64,000 nucleotides of DNA from the NCBI RefSeq assembly GCF_036241575.1, contig NZ_CP108455.1:6369001-6433000 (forward strand). Direction: 5' to 3'. This stretch comes from Streptomyces sp. NBC_01267. GTDB lineage: Bacteria > Actinomycetota > Actinomycetes > Streptomycetales > Streptomycetaceae. Shown here piece by piece: positions 38,600-47,038 of this stretch. The notes beneath the pieces are model-generated. The model was not told the DNA's origin, ran no database searches, and was given only the letters and a program-made list of their open reading frames with translations. A program made the position numbers and the translations under genes. Within the stretch, counting starts at the first letter, position 1, and each line of letters begins with the position of its first letter.

Positions 38600-40048
38600 A
38601 TGGGATCCACCTCCGCTCGCACCACTGAGGGCCTTGGCCGTCGTGATCTGATCAAGCGATCGGCCGCTCTCGGCCTGATCACCGTCCCGACGATGAGCTT
38701 CCTCTCTGCCTGCGCGAGCAGCGACAGCAGCAGCGACAAGAAGGTCGCGAAGGGCAAGACGACCGCGAGCAACCCGCTCGGCGTGAACGAGACCGCCCCG
38801 CTCGACATGGTCGTCTTCGACGGAGGCTTCGGCGTCGAGTACGCCAAGGCCGCCAACACGCTGTACTCGAAGGCGCACCCGAAGTCGAAGGTGCACTTCT
38901 CGTCCACGCAGAAGATCCAGTCCGAGCTGCAGCCGCGCTTCAACGGCGGCACCCCGCCCGACCTGATCGACAACTCGGGCGCCGAGCAGATGGACATGGG
39001 TGTCCTGGTCGGCAAGAACCAGCTGACCGACCTCACGCCCCTGCTGGACGCGCCGTCCGTCGACGACCCGAGCAAGAAGGTCCGGGACACCCTGCGTCCG
39101 GGCATCGTGGAGATGGGCCAGTACGACGGTCAGCCGTGCTGGATCATGAACTACGCGTACACCGTCTACGGCGTCTGGTACTCGCAGACCGCCCTGGACA
39201 ACCTGGACGTCGAGTATCCCAAGACCTGGGACGCCATGCTCTCCGTCTGTGCCAAGGCGAAGAAGAAGGGCATCGCGGGCTGGACGTACGCGGGCAAGTA
39301 CCCGTACTACCTGCCGTTCTCGCTCTTCCCCTTCATCGCCAAGATCGGCGGTCGTCAGGTCCTCGACGACATCGACGACCTGGCGCCCAACGCCTGGAAG
39401 CACCCCGCCGTCAAGGCCGGATTCGATGCCTACTACGAGCTGTTCCAGAAGGGCTACATCCTCAAGGGAACGCCCGGCATCGACCACATCCAGTCCCAGA
39501 CCGCCTGGACCGGTGGCAAGGCGCTCTTCATCCCCAACGGCTCCTGGGTGGAGAACGAGGCGGCGAAGACCACGCCCAAGAACTTCCAGATGAAGGTCGG
39601 CGCGCCGTCCAGCCTGGACGAGTCCACGGACAAGATGCCGTACGGCACCATCTGGGCCTCCGGTGGCGAGCCCTTCATCGTGCCGCGGAACGCGAAGAAC
39701 CCGCAGGCGGGCATGGACCAGCTGCGCATCATGCTCAGTGAGGCCTCGTCCAAGAACTTCACCAAGACGGTGAAGTCGCTGTCCGCCTTCAACGGTGGCA
39801 CCGACGGTCTGGAGCTGTCGACGGCCCTCCAGTCGGGCCTCGACGTGCTGAAGGCCGCGGGCGACAACGTGGTCAACCCGCGGCTCCAGGACTGGTACGT
39901 GAAGCTCCAGAAGGAGCAGATCGGCGTCTCGGTCCTGGGCGAGATGATGGCGGGCCGCATGACCCCGGCCGAGGCTGTCAAGAAGTGTCAGCAGTACGCC
40001 GACGCAGCCGCCAAGGACTCGTCGATCAAGCACTACAAGCACCAGTGA
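38600..40048 (+). CDS. ngcE: Sugar ABC transporter lipoprotein, NgcE-like (GlcNAc/chitobiose)
   Basis: A 482-residue extracellular solute-binding lipoprotein. The N-terminus RRDLIKRSAALGLITVPTMS then FLSACAS contains a twin arginine and a lipobox, with Cys as the likely acylation site, followed by a Ser-rich linker. The body is a group 1 carbohydrate-binding fold (PDLIDNSGAEQMDMG, YAYTVYGVWYSQTALD, WIPNGSWVENE-like IPNGSWVENEAAK). The ATG at 38600 follows GAGG by 8 nt. Gene order with two permeases, no ATPase, then a ROK gene matches ngcEFG of S. coelicolor as I recall it. Confidence 0.85.
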   Translation: MGSTSARTTEGLGRRDLIKRSAALGLITVPTMSFLSACASSDSSSDKKVAKGKTTASNPLGVNETAPLDMVVFDGGFGVEYAKAANTLYSKAHPKSKVHFSSTQKIQSELQPRFNGGTPPDLIDNSGAEQMDMGVLVGKNQLTDLTPLLDAPSVDDPSKKVRDTLRPGIVEMGQYDGQPCWIMNYAYTVYGVWYSQTALDNLDVEYPKTWDAMLSVCAKAKKKGIAGWTYAGKYPYYLPFSLFPFIAKIGGRQVLDDIDDLAPNAWKHPAVKAGFDAYYELFQKGYILKGTPGIDHIQSQTAWTGGKALFIPNGSWVENEAAKTTPKNFQMKVGAPSSLDESTDKMPYGTIWASGGEPFIVPRNAKNPQAGMDQLRIMLSEASSKNFTKTVKSLSAFNGGTDGLELSTALQSGLDVLKAAGDNVVNPRLQDWYVKLQKEQIGVSVLGEMMAGRMTPAEAVKKCQQYADAAAKDSSIKHYKHQ

Positions 40049-40097
40049 GCACGCGTCACCAGCGGCGGCACCCGCCGGAAGATCGGGGTCGGTAACC

Positions 40098-41021
40098 ATG
40101 CAACAAGGTAAGTACCGGTTCATTGTGGGATTCTTGATAGTCCCACTGGCGTTGTATGCAATCTTCGTCATATGGCCGTTCATTCAGTCGATCTATTACT
40201 CGTTCACCGACTGGACCGGCCTGAGCCCGGACTTCAAGATGGTGGGCTTCGACAACTACAGCCGGATGCTCCAGGACCCGACATTCTGGAAATCCCTGGA
40301 ACACAGTGTGCTGTTCGTGTTGTTGCTGCCGCTGGTGACGCTCGGCCTCGCGCTGTTCTTCGCCTTCATGCTGAATGTGGGTGGCAAGCGCCGTAAGGGC
40401 GTATCCATCGGGGGCGTACGCGGTTCCGGGTTCTACAAGATCGCGTACTTCTTCCCGCAGGTGCTGTCGATCGCAATCGTCGCCCTGCTCTTCAGGTTCA
40501 TCTACAACCCCGACGGGGGCATTCTCAACGGCGCCCTGGACGCGGTCGGTCTCGACAGCATTCAGCCGGACTGGCTCGGAGACCCTAAGCTGGCCCTCTG
40601 GTGCATCTTCGCCGTACTCGTCTGGTCCCAGGTCGGCTTCTTCGTGGTGCTGTTCTCCGCGGGAATGGCATCCATTCCGAAGGACTTCTACGAAGCGGCG
40701 CTGCTGGACGGCGCGAGCCGGGTCACGACCTTCTTCCGGATCACGCTTCCGCTGCTCTGGGACACCGTGCAGTCGGGCTGGGTGTACATGGGCATCCTGT
40801 CCCTCGGCGCCGAGGCGTTCGCCGCGGTGAACATCATGAGTGTGGGCCCGGGTGGCCCCGCCCAATCGACCACCGTGCTGCCGCTGTTCGTCTACCAGAC
40901 GGCGTTCCGCGACGGCCAGGCCGGATACGCGACAACGATCGGCGTCGCCCTCCTCGTGCTCACCCTGGTGTTCTCCGCCATCGTGATGCGACTGGGCCGG
41001 CGCGAGCGGCTGGAGTTCTGA
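40098..41021 (+). CDS. ngcF: Sugar ABC transporter permease, NgcF-like
   Basis: A 307-residue MalF-type permease with six predicted helices. The ATPase-contact EAA loop reads EAALLDGASRVTTFFRITLP. It starts with MQQGKYRFIVGFLIVPLALY. It pairs with the next gene, from which it is separated by 1 nt. No ATP-binding gene is present; Streptomyces importers of this class use the shared ATPase MsiK encoded elsewhere. Confidence 0.88.
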   Translation: MQQGKYRFIVGFLIVPLALYAIFVIWPFIQSIYYSFTDWTGLSPDFKMVGFDNYSRMLQDPTFWKSLEHSVLFVLLLPLVTLGLALFFAFMLNVGGKRRKGVSIGGVRGSGFYKIAYFFPQVLSIAIVALLFRFIYNPDGGILNGALDAVGLDSIQPDWLGDPKLALWCIFAVLVWSQVGFFVVLFSAGMASIPKDFYEAALLDGASRVTTFFRITLPLLWDTVQSGWVYMGILSLGAEAFAAVNIMSVGPGGPAQSTTVLPLFVYQTAFRDGQAGYATTIGVALLVLTLVFSAIVMRLGRRERLEF

Positions 41022-41022
41022 G

Positions 41023-41949
41023 ATGAAGACCACTGACACCCCTCCGGCCGAGGTCGCCGAGGACCCGACGCCGGCCCGGCTCACCAAGCCCGCGGCGGCT
41101 CCGGCGAAGAAGAAGGGCGAGAGCGGCGGCGGCACGCTCAACGTCTTCTCGCACGGCGTGCTCATCATCTGGGCGGTCCTGGTCGTCGTTCCGCTGCTGT
41201 GGGCGGTGATGTCGTCGTTCAAGAACGACCACGACATCCTCGCCGAGCCGTGGAAGCTGCCCGACCGGCTGCACTTCGAGAACTGGTCCCGTGCCTGGGG
41301 CCAGGCGCACATGGGTCAGTACTTCGGGCACACCATCGTGGTCGTCGGCGGCTCGCTCATCGGCACCCTGCTGCTCGGCTCCATGGCGGCCTACGTGCTG
41401 GCGCGCTTCGACTTCCCGGGGAACAGGTTCATCTACTTCCTGTTCGTCGGAGGGATGAGCTTCCCGATCATCCTGGCGCTGGTGCCGTTGTTCTTCGTCA
41501 TGAACAACATGAGTCTGCTGAACACGACCCAGGGCCTGATCCTGGTCTACATCGCCTACTCGCTGCCGTTCACCGTCTTCTTCCTCACCTCGTTCTTCCG
41601 GACGCTGCCGGGAGAAGTGGCCGAGGCGGCGACGCTCGACGGCGCCTCGCACACCCGGACCTTCTTCCAGGTGATGCTGCCGATGGCCAAGCCCGGCCTG
41701 ATCAGCGTGGGTATCTTCAACTTCCTGGGCCAGTGGAACCAGTACCTGCTTCCGACGGTGCTGAACACCGACCCGAAGCAGCGGGTCCTCGCCCAGGGAT
41801 TGGTCGAGCTGGCCACCAGCCAGGGGTACAAGGGCGACTACTCCGGCCTCTTCGCCGGACTGGTGATGGCGATGCTGCCGGTCCTGGCGGCGTACATCAT
41901 CTTCCAGCGGCAGGTCGTCGCCGGTCTGACCGCGGGGGCGCTCAAGTAG
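41023..41949 (+). CDS. ngcG: Sugar ABC transporter permease, NgcG-like
   Basis: A 308-residue MalG-type permease. After a ~40-residue hydrophilic N-terminus, six helices follow, with EAA loop EAATLDGASHTRTFFQVMLP. The C-terminus ends QRQVVAGLTAGALK, standard for MalG-type partners. It closes the operon, since a 16-bp-stem terminator lies 23 bp after its stop. Confidence 0.9.
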   Translation: MKTTDTPPAEVAEDPTPARLTKPAAAPAKKKGESGGGTLNVFSHGVLIIWAVLVVVPLLWAVMSSFKNDHDILAEPWKLPDRLHFENWSRAWGQAHMGQYFGHTIVVVGGSLIGTLLLGSMAAYVLARFDFPGNRFIYFLFVGGMSFPIILALVPLFFVMNNMSLLNTTQGLILVYIAYSLPFTVFFLTSFFRTLPGEVAEAATLDGASHTRTFFQVMLPMAKPGLISVGIFNFLGQWNQYLLPTVLNTDPKQRVLAQGLVELATSQGYKGDYSGLFAGLVMAMLPVLAAYIIFQRQVVAGLTAGALK

Positions 41950-41972
41950 GGCCTCCTGTTCCGCTGTTCACC

Positions 41973-42008
41973 CGAACCGCCCGACAGCATCCGCTGTCGG
42001 GCGGTTCG
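41973..42008 (+). terminator. Terminator of the ngcEFG operon
   Basis: A perfect 16-bp stem (CGAACCGCCCGACAGC / GCTGTCGGGCGGTTCG) with a 4-nt loop is followed by TCTGTTCTG. Confidence 0.9.
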
Positions 42009-42190
42009 TCTGTTCTGCCCGCCGGGCCGGCTGCTCATCTGTCTCTCCCCTTGCTCAAGGTCTTGACGGGGGGGAGGCCAAAAGAGTCAGCTTAGGGTTC
42101 ACATGTTGGAGATATGGCGGGCCCTGACAGGGGTGTCCCGCACGGGGGCGGCCGTCGCGCCGTCCACCAATGGCAGGAGTGGATGAGTCG

Positions 42191-43390
42191 ATGGAGACTC
42201 CGGGGTCGCAGACGTCTCTGCACCGGGCCAACCTTGAGCGGGTCGTACGCGCGGTGCGTATGGCGGGCTCGCTCACCCAGGCGGAGATCGCCCGCAGTAC
42301 GGGGCTCTCGGCAGCCACGGTTTCCAATATCGTTCGCGAACTGAAGGACGGCGGCACGGTCGAGGTCACCCCGACCTCGGCGGGCGGCCGACGGGCCCGC
42401 AGCGTCTCGCTCAGCGGTTCGGCGGGCATCGTCATAGGGGTCGACTTCGGCCACACGCATCTGCGCGTCGCGGTCGGCAACCTGGCTCACCAGGTCCTCG
42501 CCGAGGAGTCCGAACCGCTCGATGTGGACGCCTCGTCGGCCGAAGGCTTCGGGCGGGCCGAGGAGTTGGTGAACCGGCTGATCGCGGCGACCGGCATCGG
42601 CGCGGACAAGGTCGTGGGCGTGGGGCTCGGGGTGCCGGGACCGATCGACGTCGAGTCGGGCACGCTCGGCTCCACCTCGATCCTGCCGGGCTGGTCGGGC
42701 ATCAACCCGAGCGACGAACTCGCGGCCCGGCTCGGCGTGCCCGTGTACGTCGACAACGACGCCAATCTGGGTGCACTCGGCGAGCTGGTGTGGGGGAGCG
42801 GTCGCGGGGTCAGGGACCTCGCGTACATCAAGGTCGCCAGCGGCGTCGGAGCCGGTCTGGTGATCGACGGGCAGATCTACCGCGGCCCCGGTGGCACCGC
42901 GGGCGAGATCGGGCACATCACGCTCGACGAGTCCGGCCCGGTGTGCCGTTGCGGCAACCGGGGGTGCCTGGAGACCTTCACGGCCGCCCGGTACGTCCTG
43001 CCGCTCCTCGAGTCCAGCCACGGCACCGGTCTGACCATCGAGCGGGTCGTCCAGCTCGCGCGCGGCGGCGACCCGGGCTGCCGCAGGGTGATCGCGGACG
43101 TCGGCCGGCACATCGGCAGCGGCGTCGCCAATCTCTGCAACCTGCTCAACCCGAGCAGGGTGGTGCTCGGCGGCGACCTCGCGGAGGCCGGTGAGCTGGT
43201 GCTCGGCCCGATCAGGGAGTCCGTCGGCCGGTACGCGATCCCCAGCGCCGCCCGCCAACTCTCCGTGCTTCCAGGGGCATTGGGCGGCCGGGCCGAGGTG
43301 CTGGGCGCGCTCGCGCTGGTCCTCAGTGAAATGGGCGATTCAAGTCTTTTGGACAGCACGATGCCCACAGGGACGCCTGTCTTCACTTAG
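42191..43390 (+). CDS. rok7B7: ROK family transcriptional regulator (Rok7B7 type)
   Basis: A 399-residue ROK repressor-type protein. A winged HTH lies at ~10-60 (TQAEIARSTGLSAATVSNIV). The kinase-like fold opens with GIVIGVDFGHTHLRVAVGN, and the zinc site is GHITLDESG then VCRCGNRGCLE. It stands between the ngc and xyl importers, as does rok7B7 of S. coelicolor, a pleiotropic regulator of xylose uptake, carbon control and antibiotic production. The ATG at 42191 is preferred (METPGSQTSLHRANLERV); another ATG at 42170 overlaps the GGAG-like ribosome site. Confidence 0.9.
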   Translation: METPGSQTSLHRANLERVVRAVRMAGSLTQAEIARSTGLSAATVSNIVRELKDGGTVEVTPTSAGGRRARSVSLSGSAGIVIGVDFGHTHLRVAVGNLAHQVLAEESEPLDVDASSAEGFGRAEELVNRLIAATGIGADKVVGVGLGVPGPIDVESGTLGSTSILPGWSGINPSDELAARLGVPVYVDNDANLGALGELVWGSGRGVRDLAYIKVASGVGAGLVIDGQIYRGPGGTAGEIGHITLDESGPVCRCGNRGCLETFTAARYVLPLLESSHGTGLTIERVVQLARGGDPGCRRVIADVGRHIGSGVANLCNLLNPSRVVLGGDLAEAGELVLGPIRESVGRYAIPSAARQLSVLPGALGGRAEVLGALALVLSEMGDSSLLDSTMPTGTPVFT

Positions 43391-43419
43391 AGAAGGAATG
43401 ACACCGTTGCCATCTCGTT

Positions 43420-43434
43420 AAGGATTTACTCCTT
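43420..43434. promoter_or_regulatory. Inverted repeat in the xylF promoter region
   Basis: AAGGA-TTTAC-TCCTT (perfect 5-bp arms) overlaps a TTGACG hexamer (43433-43438) that could be a -35 box. The short symmetric site between rok7B7 and xylF is a candidate for Rok7B7 binding. Confidence 0.35.
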
Positions 43435-43510
43435 GACGCTGGCCTGACAGCCGAGTTGACTCCAGGCACCTCGGCCGCAATGTCGCGGCCTCGTCAGGGA
43501 GGTTTCTGAA

Positions 43511-44632
43511 GTGAACACGCAGATGCGTCGTGCCGCCGTGGCCGTGGCCGTCACCGCGATGGCTGTCTCTCTCGCCGCTTGTGGCAGTGCCAAGGAGTCC
43601 GGCGGGAACAAGGACAAGCCGGCCGGGAACTCCGCGAAGAAGGGCGACGCCCTCAACATCGGGCTGCTCCTTCCGGAGAACCAGACCGCCCGCTACGAGA
43701 AGTTCGACAAGCCGTTGATCGAGAAGAAGGTCGACGAACTGACCCACGGCAAGGGCAAGATCACTTACGTCAATGCCAAGCAGCAGCCGGACACGCAGAG
43801 CCAGCAGATGGACGCCATGGTGACCAACCGGGTGGACGCCATCATCGTGGACGCCGTCGACTACAAGTCGATCGCGGCCTCGGTGAAGAAGGCCAAGGAG
43901 GCGGGTATCCCCGTCGTCGCCTTCGACCGCCTCGCCCAGGGCCCCATCGACGCCTACGTCTCGTTCGACAACGTGACCGTCGGCAAGACGCAGGGCGAGG
44001 CGCTGCTCGCGGCGCTCGGCACCAAGGCCAAGTCCGGCAAGATCGTCATGATGAACGGCTCCTCCACCGACCCGAACGCCGCCGACTTCAAGAAGGGCGC
44101 TCACTCCGTCCTCGACGGCAAGGTGAACATCGGCAAGGAGTACGACACCAAGGAGTGGAAGCCGGAGAACGCCAACTCCAACATGGAGGGCGCGATCACG
44201 GCCCTCGGCAAGAAGAACGTCATCGGCGTCTACTCCGCCAACGACGGCATGGCCGGCGGCATCATCACCGCCCTGAAGGCCGCCGGTATCTCGCCGATCC
44301 CGCCGGTCACCGGGCAGGACGCCGAACTCGCCGGTGTGCAGCGCATCGTGGCCGGGACGCAGTACATGAGCGTCTACAAGCCGTACATCCAGGAGGGTCC
44401 GATCGCCGCCGAGATGGCTGTCGCGCTCGCCAAGGGCCAGAAGCTCGACTCGATCGCCAAGACCACGGTCGACACCGTCAGCGTCAAGGGCATCCCCTCG
44501 GTGATCCTCCCGGTCGTCTCGCTGACCAAGGCGAACATCACCGACACCGTCATCAAGGACGGCATCTACAAGGTCAGCGAGATCTGCACCCCGGCCTACA
44601 AGGCTGCGTGCGACAAGCTGGGTCTGAAGTAA
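43511..44632 (+). CDS. xylF: Xylose ABC transporter substrate-binding lipoprotein XylF
   Basis: A 373-residue periplasmic-binding-protein-like lipoprotein of the ribose/xylose class. The signal peptide ends in lipobox SLAACGS, and the mature fold begins DALNIGLLLPENQTARYEKFD. Typical features are VNAKQQPDTQSQQMDAMVTN, FDRLAQGPIDAYVSFDN, YSANDGMAGGIITALKAAG and GQDAELAGVQRIVAGTQYMSVYK. It starts at GTG. It heads the xylFGH operon downstream of the ROK regulator. Confidence 0.93.
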   Translation: MNTQMRRAAVAVAVTAMAVSLAACGSAKESGGNKDKPAGNSAKKGDALNIGLLLPENQTARYEKFDKPLIEKKVDELTHGKGKITYVNAKQQPDTQSQQMDAMVTNRVDAIIVDAVDYKSIAASVKKAKEAGIPVVAFDRLAQGPIDAYVSFDNVTVGKTQGEALLAALGTKAKSGKIVMMNGSSTDPNAADFKKGAHSVLDGKVNIGKEYDTKEWKPENANSNMEGAITALGKKNVIGVYSANDGMAGGIITALKAAGISPIPPVTGQDAELAGVQRIVAGTQYMSVYKPYIQEGPIAAEMAVALAKGQKLDSIAKTTVDTVSVKGIPSVILPVVSLTKANITDTVIKDGIYKVSEICTPAYKAACDKLGLK

Positions 44633-44674
44633 CTCCCCTGCTCCGCAAGGGATTCGTGACCCACTGAAGCCTGT

Positions 44675-44720
44675 CCGGCGCCTTGCCCCACCAACGTCCC
44701 GCTAACGGGGCGGGCGCCGG
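44675..44720 (+). terminator. Intra-operon hairpin between xylF and xylG
   Basis: CCGGCGCC and GCCCC pair with GGGGC and GCGCCGG across a 17-nt loop, 43 bp after xylF. Hairpins in this position commonly stabilise or terminate most transcripts so that the binding protein exceeds the membrane parts. Confidence 0.6.
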
Positions 44721-44800
44721 GCGGAACACCCTGCTCAGCCACCGCGCTCTCATGGCAGCGTGGCATCCCCGCCGGTCAGGCGGCGAAGGAGATGGTTCAA

Positions 44801-45580
44801 GTGTCCGCTACGCCCGTGCTGGCGTTGCGTGGGGTCTCCAAGCGATTCGGTGCCGTCCAGGCGCTCACCGATGTAGAGCTTGAGGCCCACGGCGGTGAAG
44901 TACTCGCCCTGGTGGGCGACAACGGAGCCGGGAAGTCCACGCTGGTCAAGACGATCGCCGGGGTGCACCCCATCGATGACGGCGTCATCGAGTGGGAGGG
45001 CAGGGCGGTACAGATCAACCGCCCGCACGACGCCCAGCACCTGGGCATCGCGACCGTCTACCAGGACCTCTCGCTCTGCGACAACATCGATGTCGTCGGC
45101 AACCTCTACCTCGGCCGGGAACTGCGCAAGCGCGGCATCCTCGACGAGGTCGAAATGGAGCGCAGGTCACGGGAGTTGCTGACCACGCTCTCGATCCGCA
45201 TCCCCAGTGTCCGCATCCCGATCGCCTCGCTCTCCGGCGGACAGCGCCAGACCGTCGCCATCGCGCGTTCCATGCTGGGCGAGCCGAAGCTCGTCATCCT
45301 CGACGAGCCCACGGCGGCCCTCGGCGTGGAGCAGACCGCGCAGGTGCTCGACCTGGTCGAGCGGCTCCGTGAGCGCGGCCACGCGGTGCTGCTCATCAGC
45401 CACAACATGGCGGACGTCAAGGCGGTCGCCGACAAGGTCGCGGTGCTCCGCCTCGGCCGCAACAACGGTGTCTTCGACGTGAAGACCACCTCGCAGGAAG
45501 AAATCATCGCCGCCATCACGGGCGCCACGGACAACGCCGTGACCCGTCGTGCGTCGCGCAGTGTGGAGGTTCAGAAGTGA
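44801..45580 (+). CDS. xylG: Xylose ABC transporter ATP-binding protein XylG
   Basis: A 259-residue single-domain ATPase. Walker A is GDNGAGKST, the Q-loop region is VYQDLSLCDNI, the signature LSGGQRQTVAIARS, and Walker B LVILDEPTAALG; the switch His lies in LLISHNMADV. Enteric XylG has two fused ATPase domains (~510 aa), while this type has one. The GTG at 44801 lies 10 nt after AAGGAG; an ATG at 44792 sits right against that site. The stop overlaps xylH (GTGA). Confidence 0.94.
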   Translation: MSATPVLALRGVSKRFGAVQALTDVELEAHGGEVLALVGDNGAGKSTLVKTIAGVHPIDDGVIEWEGRAVQINRPHDAQHLGIATVYQDLSLCDNIDVVGNLYLGRELRKRGILDEVEMERRSRELLTTLSIRIPSVRIPIASLSGGQRQTVAIARSMLGEPKLVILDEPTAALGVEQTAQVLDLVERLRERGHAVLLISHNMADVKAVADKVAVLRLGRNNGVFDVKTTSQEEIIAAITGATDNAVTRRASRSVEVQK

Positions 45581-46863
45581 GCATCGACAAGACCTCCACC
45601 GCGTCCGGCCCGGCGGACGCCCAGGCGGCGGCCCCGGCCGCGGTGACCACGGTCGACCCCCGGCTGCTGGTGCGCGAGCAGGGCTTCGCCGGTTACCTCT
45701 CCGAGTTCAAGCGCAAGATACGCGCGGGCGACCTCGGCTCCATCCCGGTGATCGTCGGCCTGATCGTCATCGCCGCGGTCTTCCAGAGCGTGAACTCGCG
45801 CTTCCTCACCGCGGGCAACCTGACCGACATCTCGGTGACCATGGTCGGTACCGGCATGATCGCCGTCGGTATCGTCTTCGTCCTGCTGCTCGGTGAGATC
45901 GACCTCTCGGTCGGCTCGGTCAGCGGCGTGGCCAGCGCGGCCTTCGCCGTGCTGAACGTCACACACGGGATGAACCAGTGGCTGGCGCTGCTGCTGTCCA
46001 TCCTCACCGGCACGGTCGCCGGTGCGATCCACGGCTTCTTCTTCGCCCGCATCGGCGTCCCGGCGTTCGCCGTGACCCTGGCCGGTCTGCTGTTCTGGAA
46101 CGGCTTCATGCTCCAGATCCTCGGCGACAACGGCACGATCAACCTGCCCGGTGACGGCCCCATCGCCAACATCACCGGCTACTACTTCGCCGACGTGGCC
46201 GTCGCGTACGGCTTCGCCCTGCTCGGCGTGGTGGTCTTCTTCCTCTCGTCGTTCCTCGACGCCCGGCGCCGCGAGGCCGCAGGGGTGCCGTCCCGGCCGC
46301 TCAGCGAGATCCTGCTGCGCACCGGGGCGCTGGCGGTCGTGGCCTTCGCGGTGGCGTACATGTACAACCAGTACAAGGGCATGCCGCTCGCCGTCATGAT
46401 CTTCCTGGTGGTCCTGGTCGGCACGGACTTCCTGCTCCGCCGCACCACGTACGGCCGCAAGATCTTCGCGCTCGGCGGATCCGTCGAGGCGTCCCGTCGT
46501 GCCGGTATCAACGTCACGATGATCCGGATCTCGGTCTTCGCCGTCGCCGGTACGTTCGCCGCGATCGGCGGGCTCTTCCTCGCCTCCAAGATCGCCACCG
46601 CCAACCAGGGCGCCGGCAGTGGTGACCTGCTGATGAACGCGATCGCCGCCGCCGTCATCGGTGGCACCAGCCTCTTCGGTGGCCGTGGCCGTACCTGGAA
46701 CGCGCTGCTCGGCGTGCTGGTGATCGTCTCGATCCAGTACGGCCTGTCGCTGGAGGGCATCGCCTCACCCATCCAGTACATGATCACCGGTGGCGTCCTG
46801 CTGGCCACCGTCGTGATCGACGCGGTGACCCGCAAGACCCAGAAGTCCGCAGGCCGCGCATAG
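45577..46863 (+). CDS. xylH: Xylose ABC transporter permease XylH
   Basis: A 428-residue BPD_transp_2 permease with ~10-12 helices. The hallmark LLGEIDLSVGSVSGVASAAFAVL and the IGGTSLFGGRGRTWNALLGVLVI loop are both present. A ~45-residue hydrophilic N-terminus precedes the first helix. It overlaps xylG by 4 nt and ends the operon before a hairpin terminator. Confidence 0.94.
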   Translation: MSIDKTSTASGPADAQAAAPAAVTTVDPRLLVREQGFAGYLSEFKRKIRAGDLGSIPVIVGLIVIAAVFQSVNSRFLTAGNLTDISVTMVGTGMIAVGIVFVLLLGEIDLSVGSVSGVASAAFAVLNVTHGMNQWLALLLSILTGTVAGAIHGFFFARIGVPAFAVTLAGLLFWNGFMLQILGDNGTINLPGDGPIANITGYYFADVAVAYGFALLGVVVFFLSSFLDARRREAAGVPSRPLSEILLRTGALAVVAFAVAYMYNQYKGMPLAVMIFLVVLVGTDFLLRRTTYGRKIFALGGSVEASRRAGINVTMIRISVFAVAGTFAAIGGLFLASKIATANQGAGSGDLLMNAIAAAVIGGTSLFGGRGRTWNALLGVLVIVSIQYGLSLEGIASPIQYMITGGVLLATVVIDAVTRKTQKSAGRA

Positions 46864-46878
46864 TGCAGACGCGACAGG

Positions 46879-46910
46879 CGCCCGGCCCGGAAGCGTTCCG
46901 GTGCCGGGCG
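46879..46910 (+). terminator. Terminator of the xylFGH operon
   Basis: CGCCCGGC and CCGGAA pair with TTCCGG and GCCGGGCG (one bulged T), starting 15 bp after the xylH stop. Confidence 0.75.
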
Positions 46911-47038
46911 TCCGTGCGTACTACTACTCCGAACGGGTGACGTAGAACGCACCGCCCGATGCCGACCGCCCCGGATGGAACATTAGACTCAGCAGACCTG
47001 GCAAAGCTCGATCACAGTTCGAACGCAAGGAGGCACGG

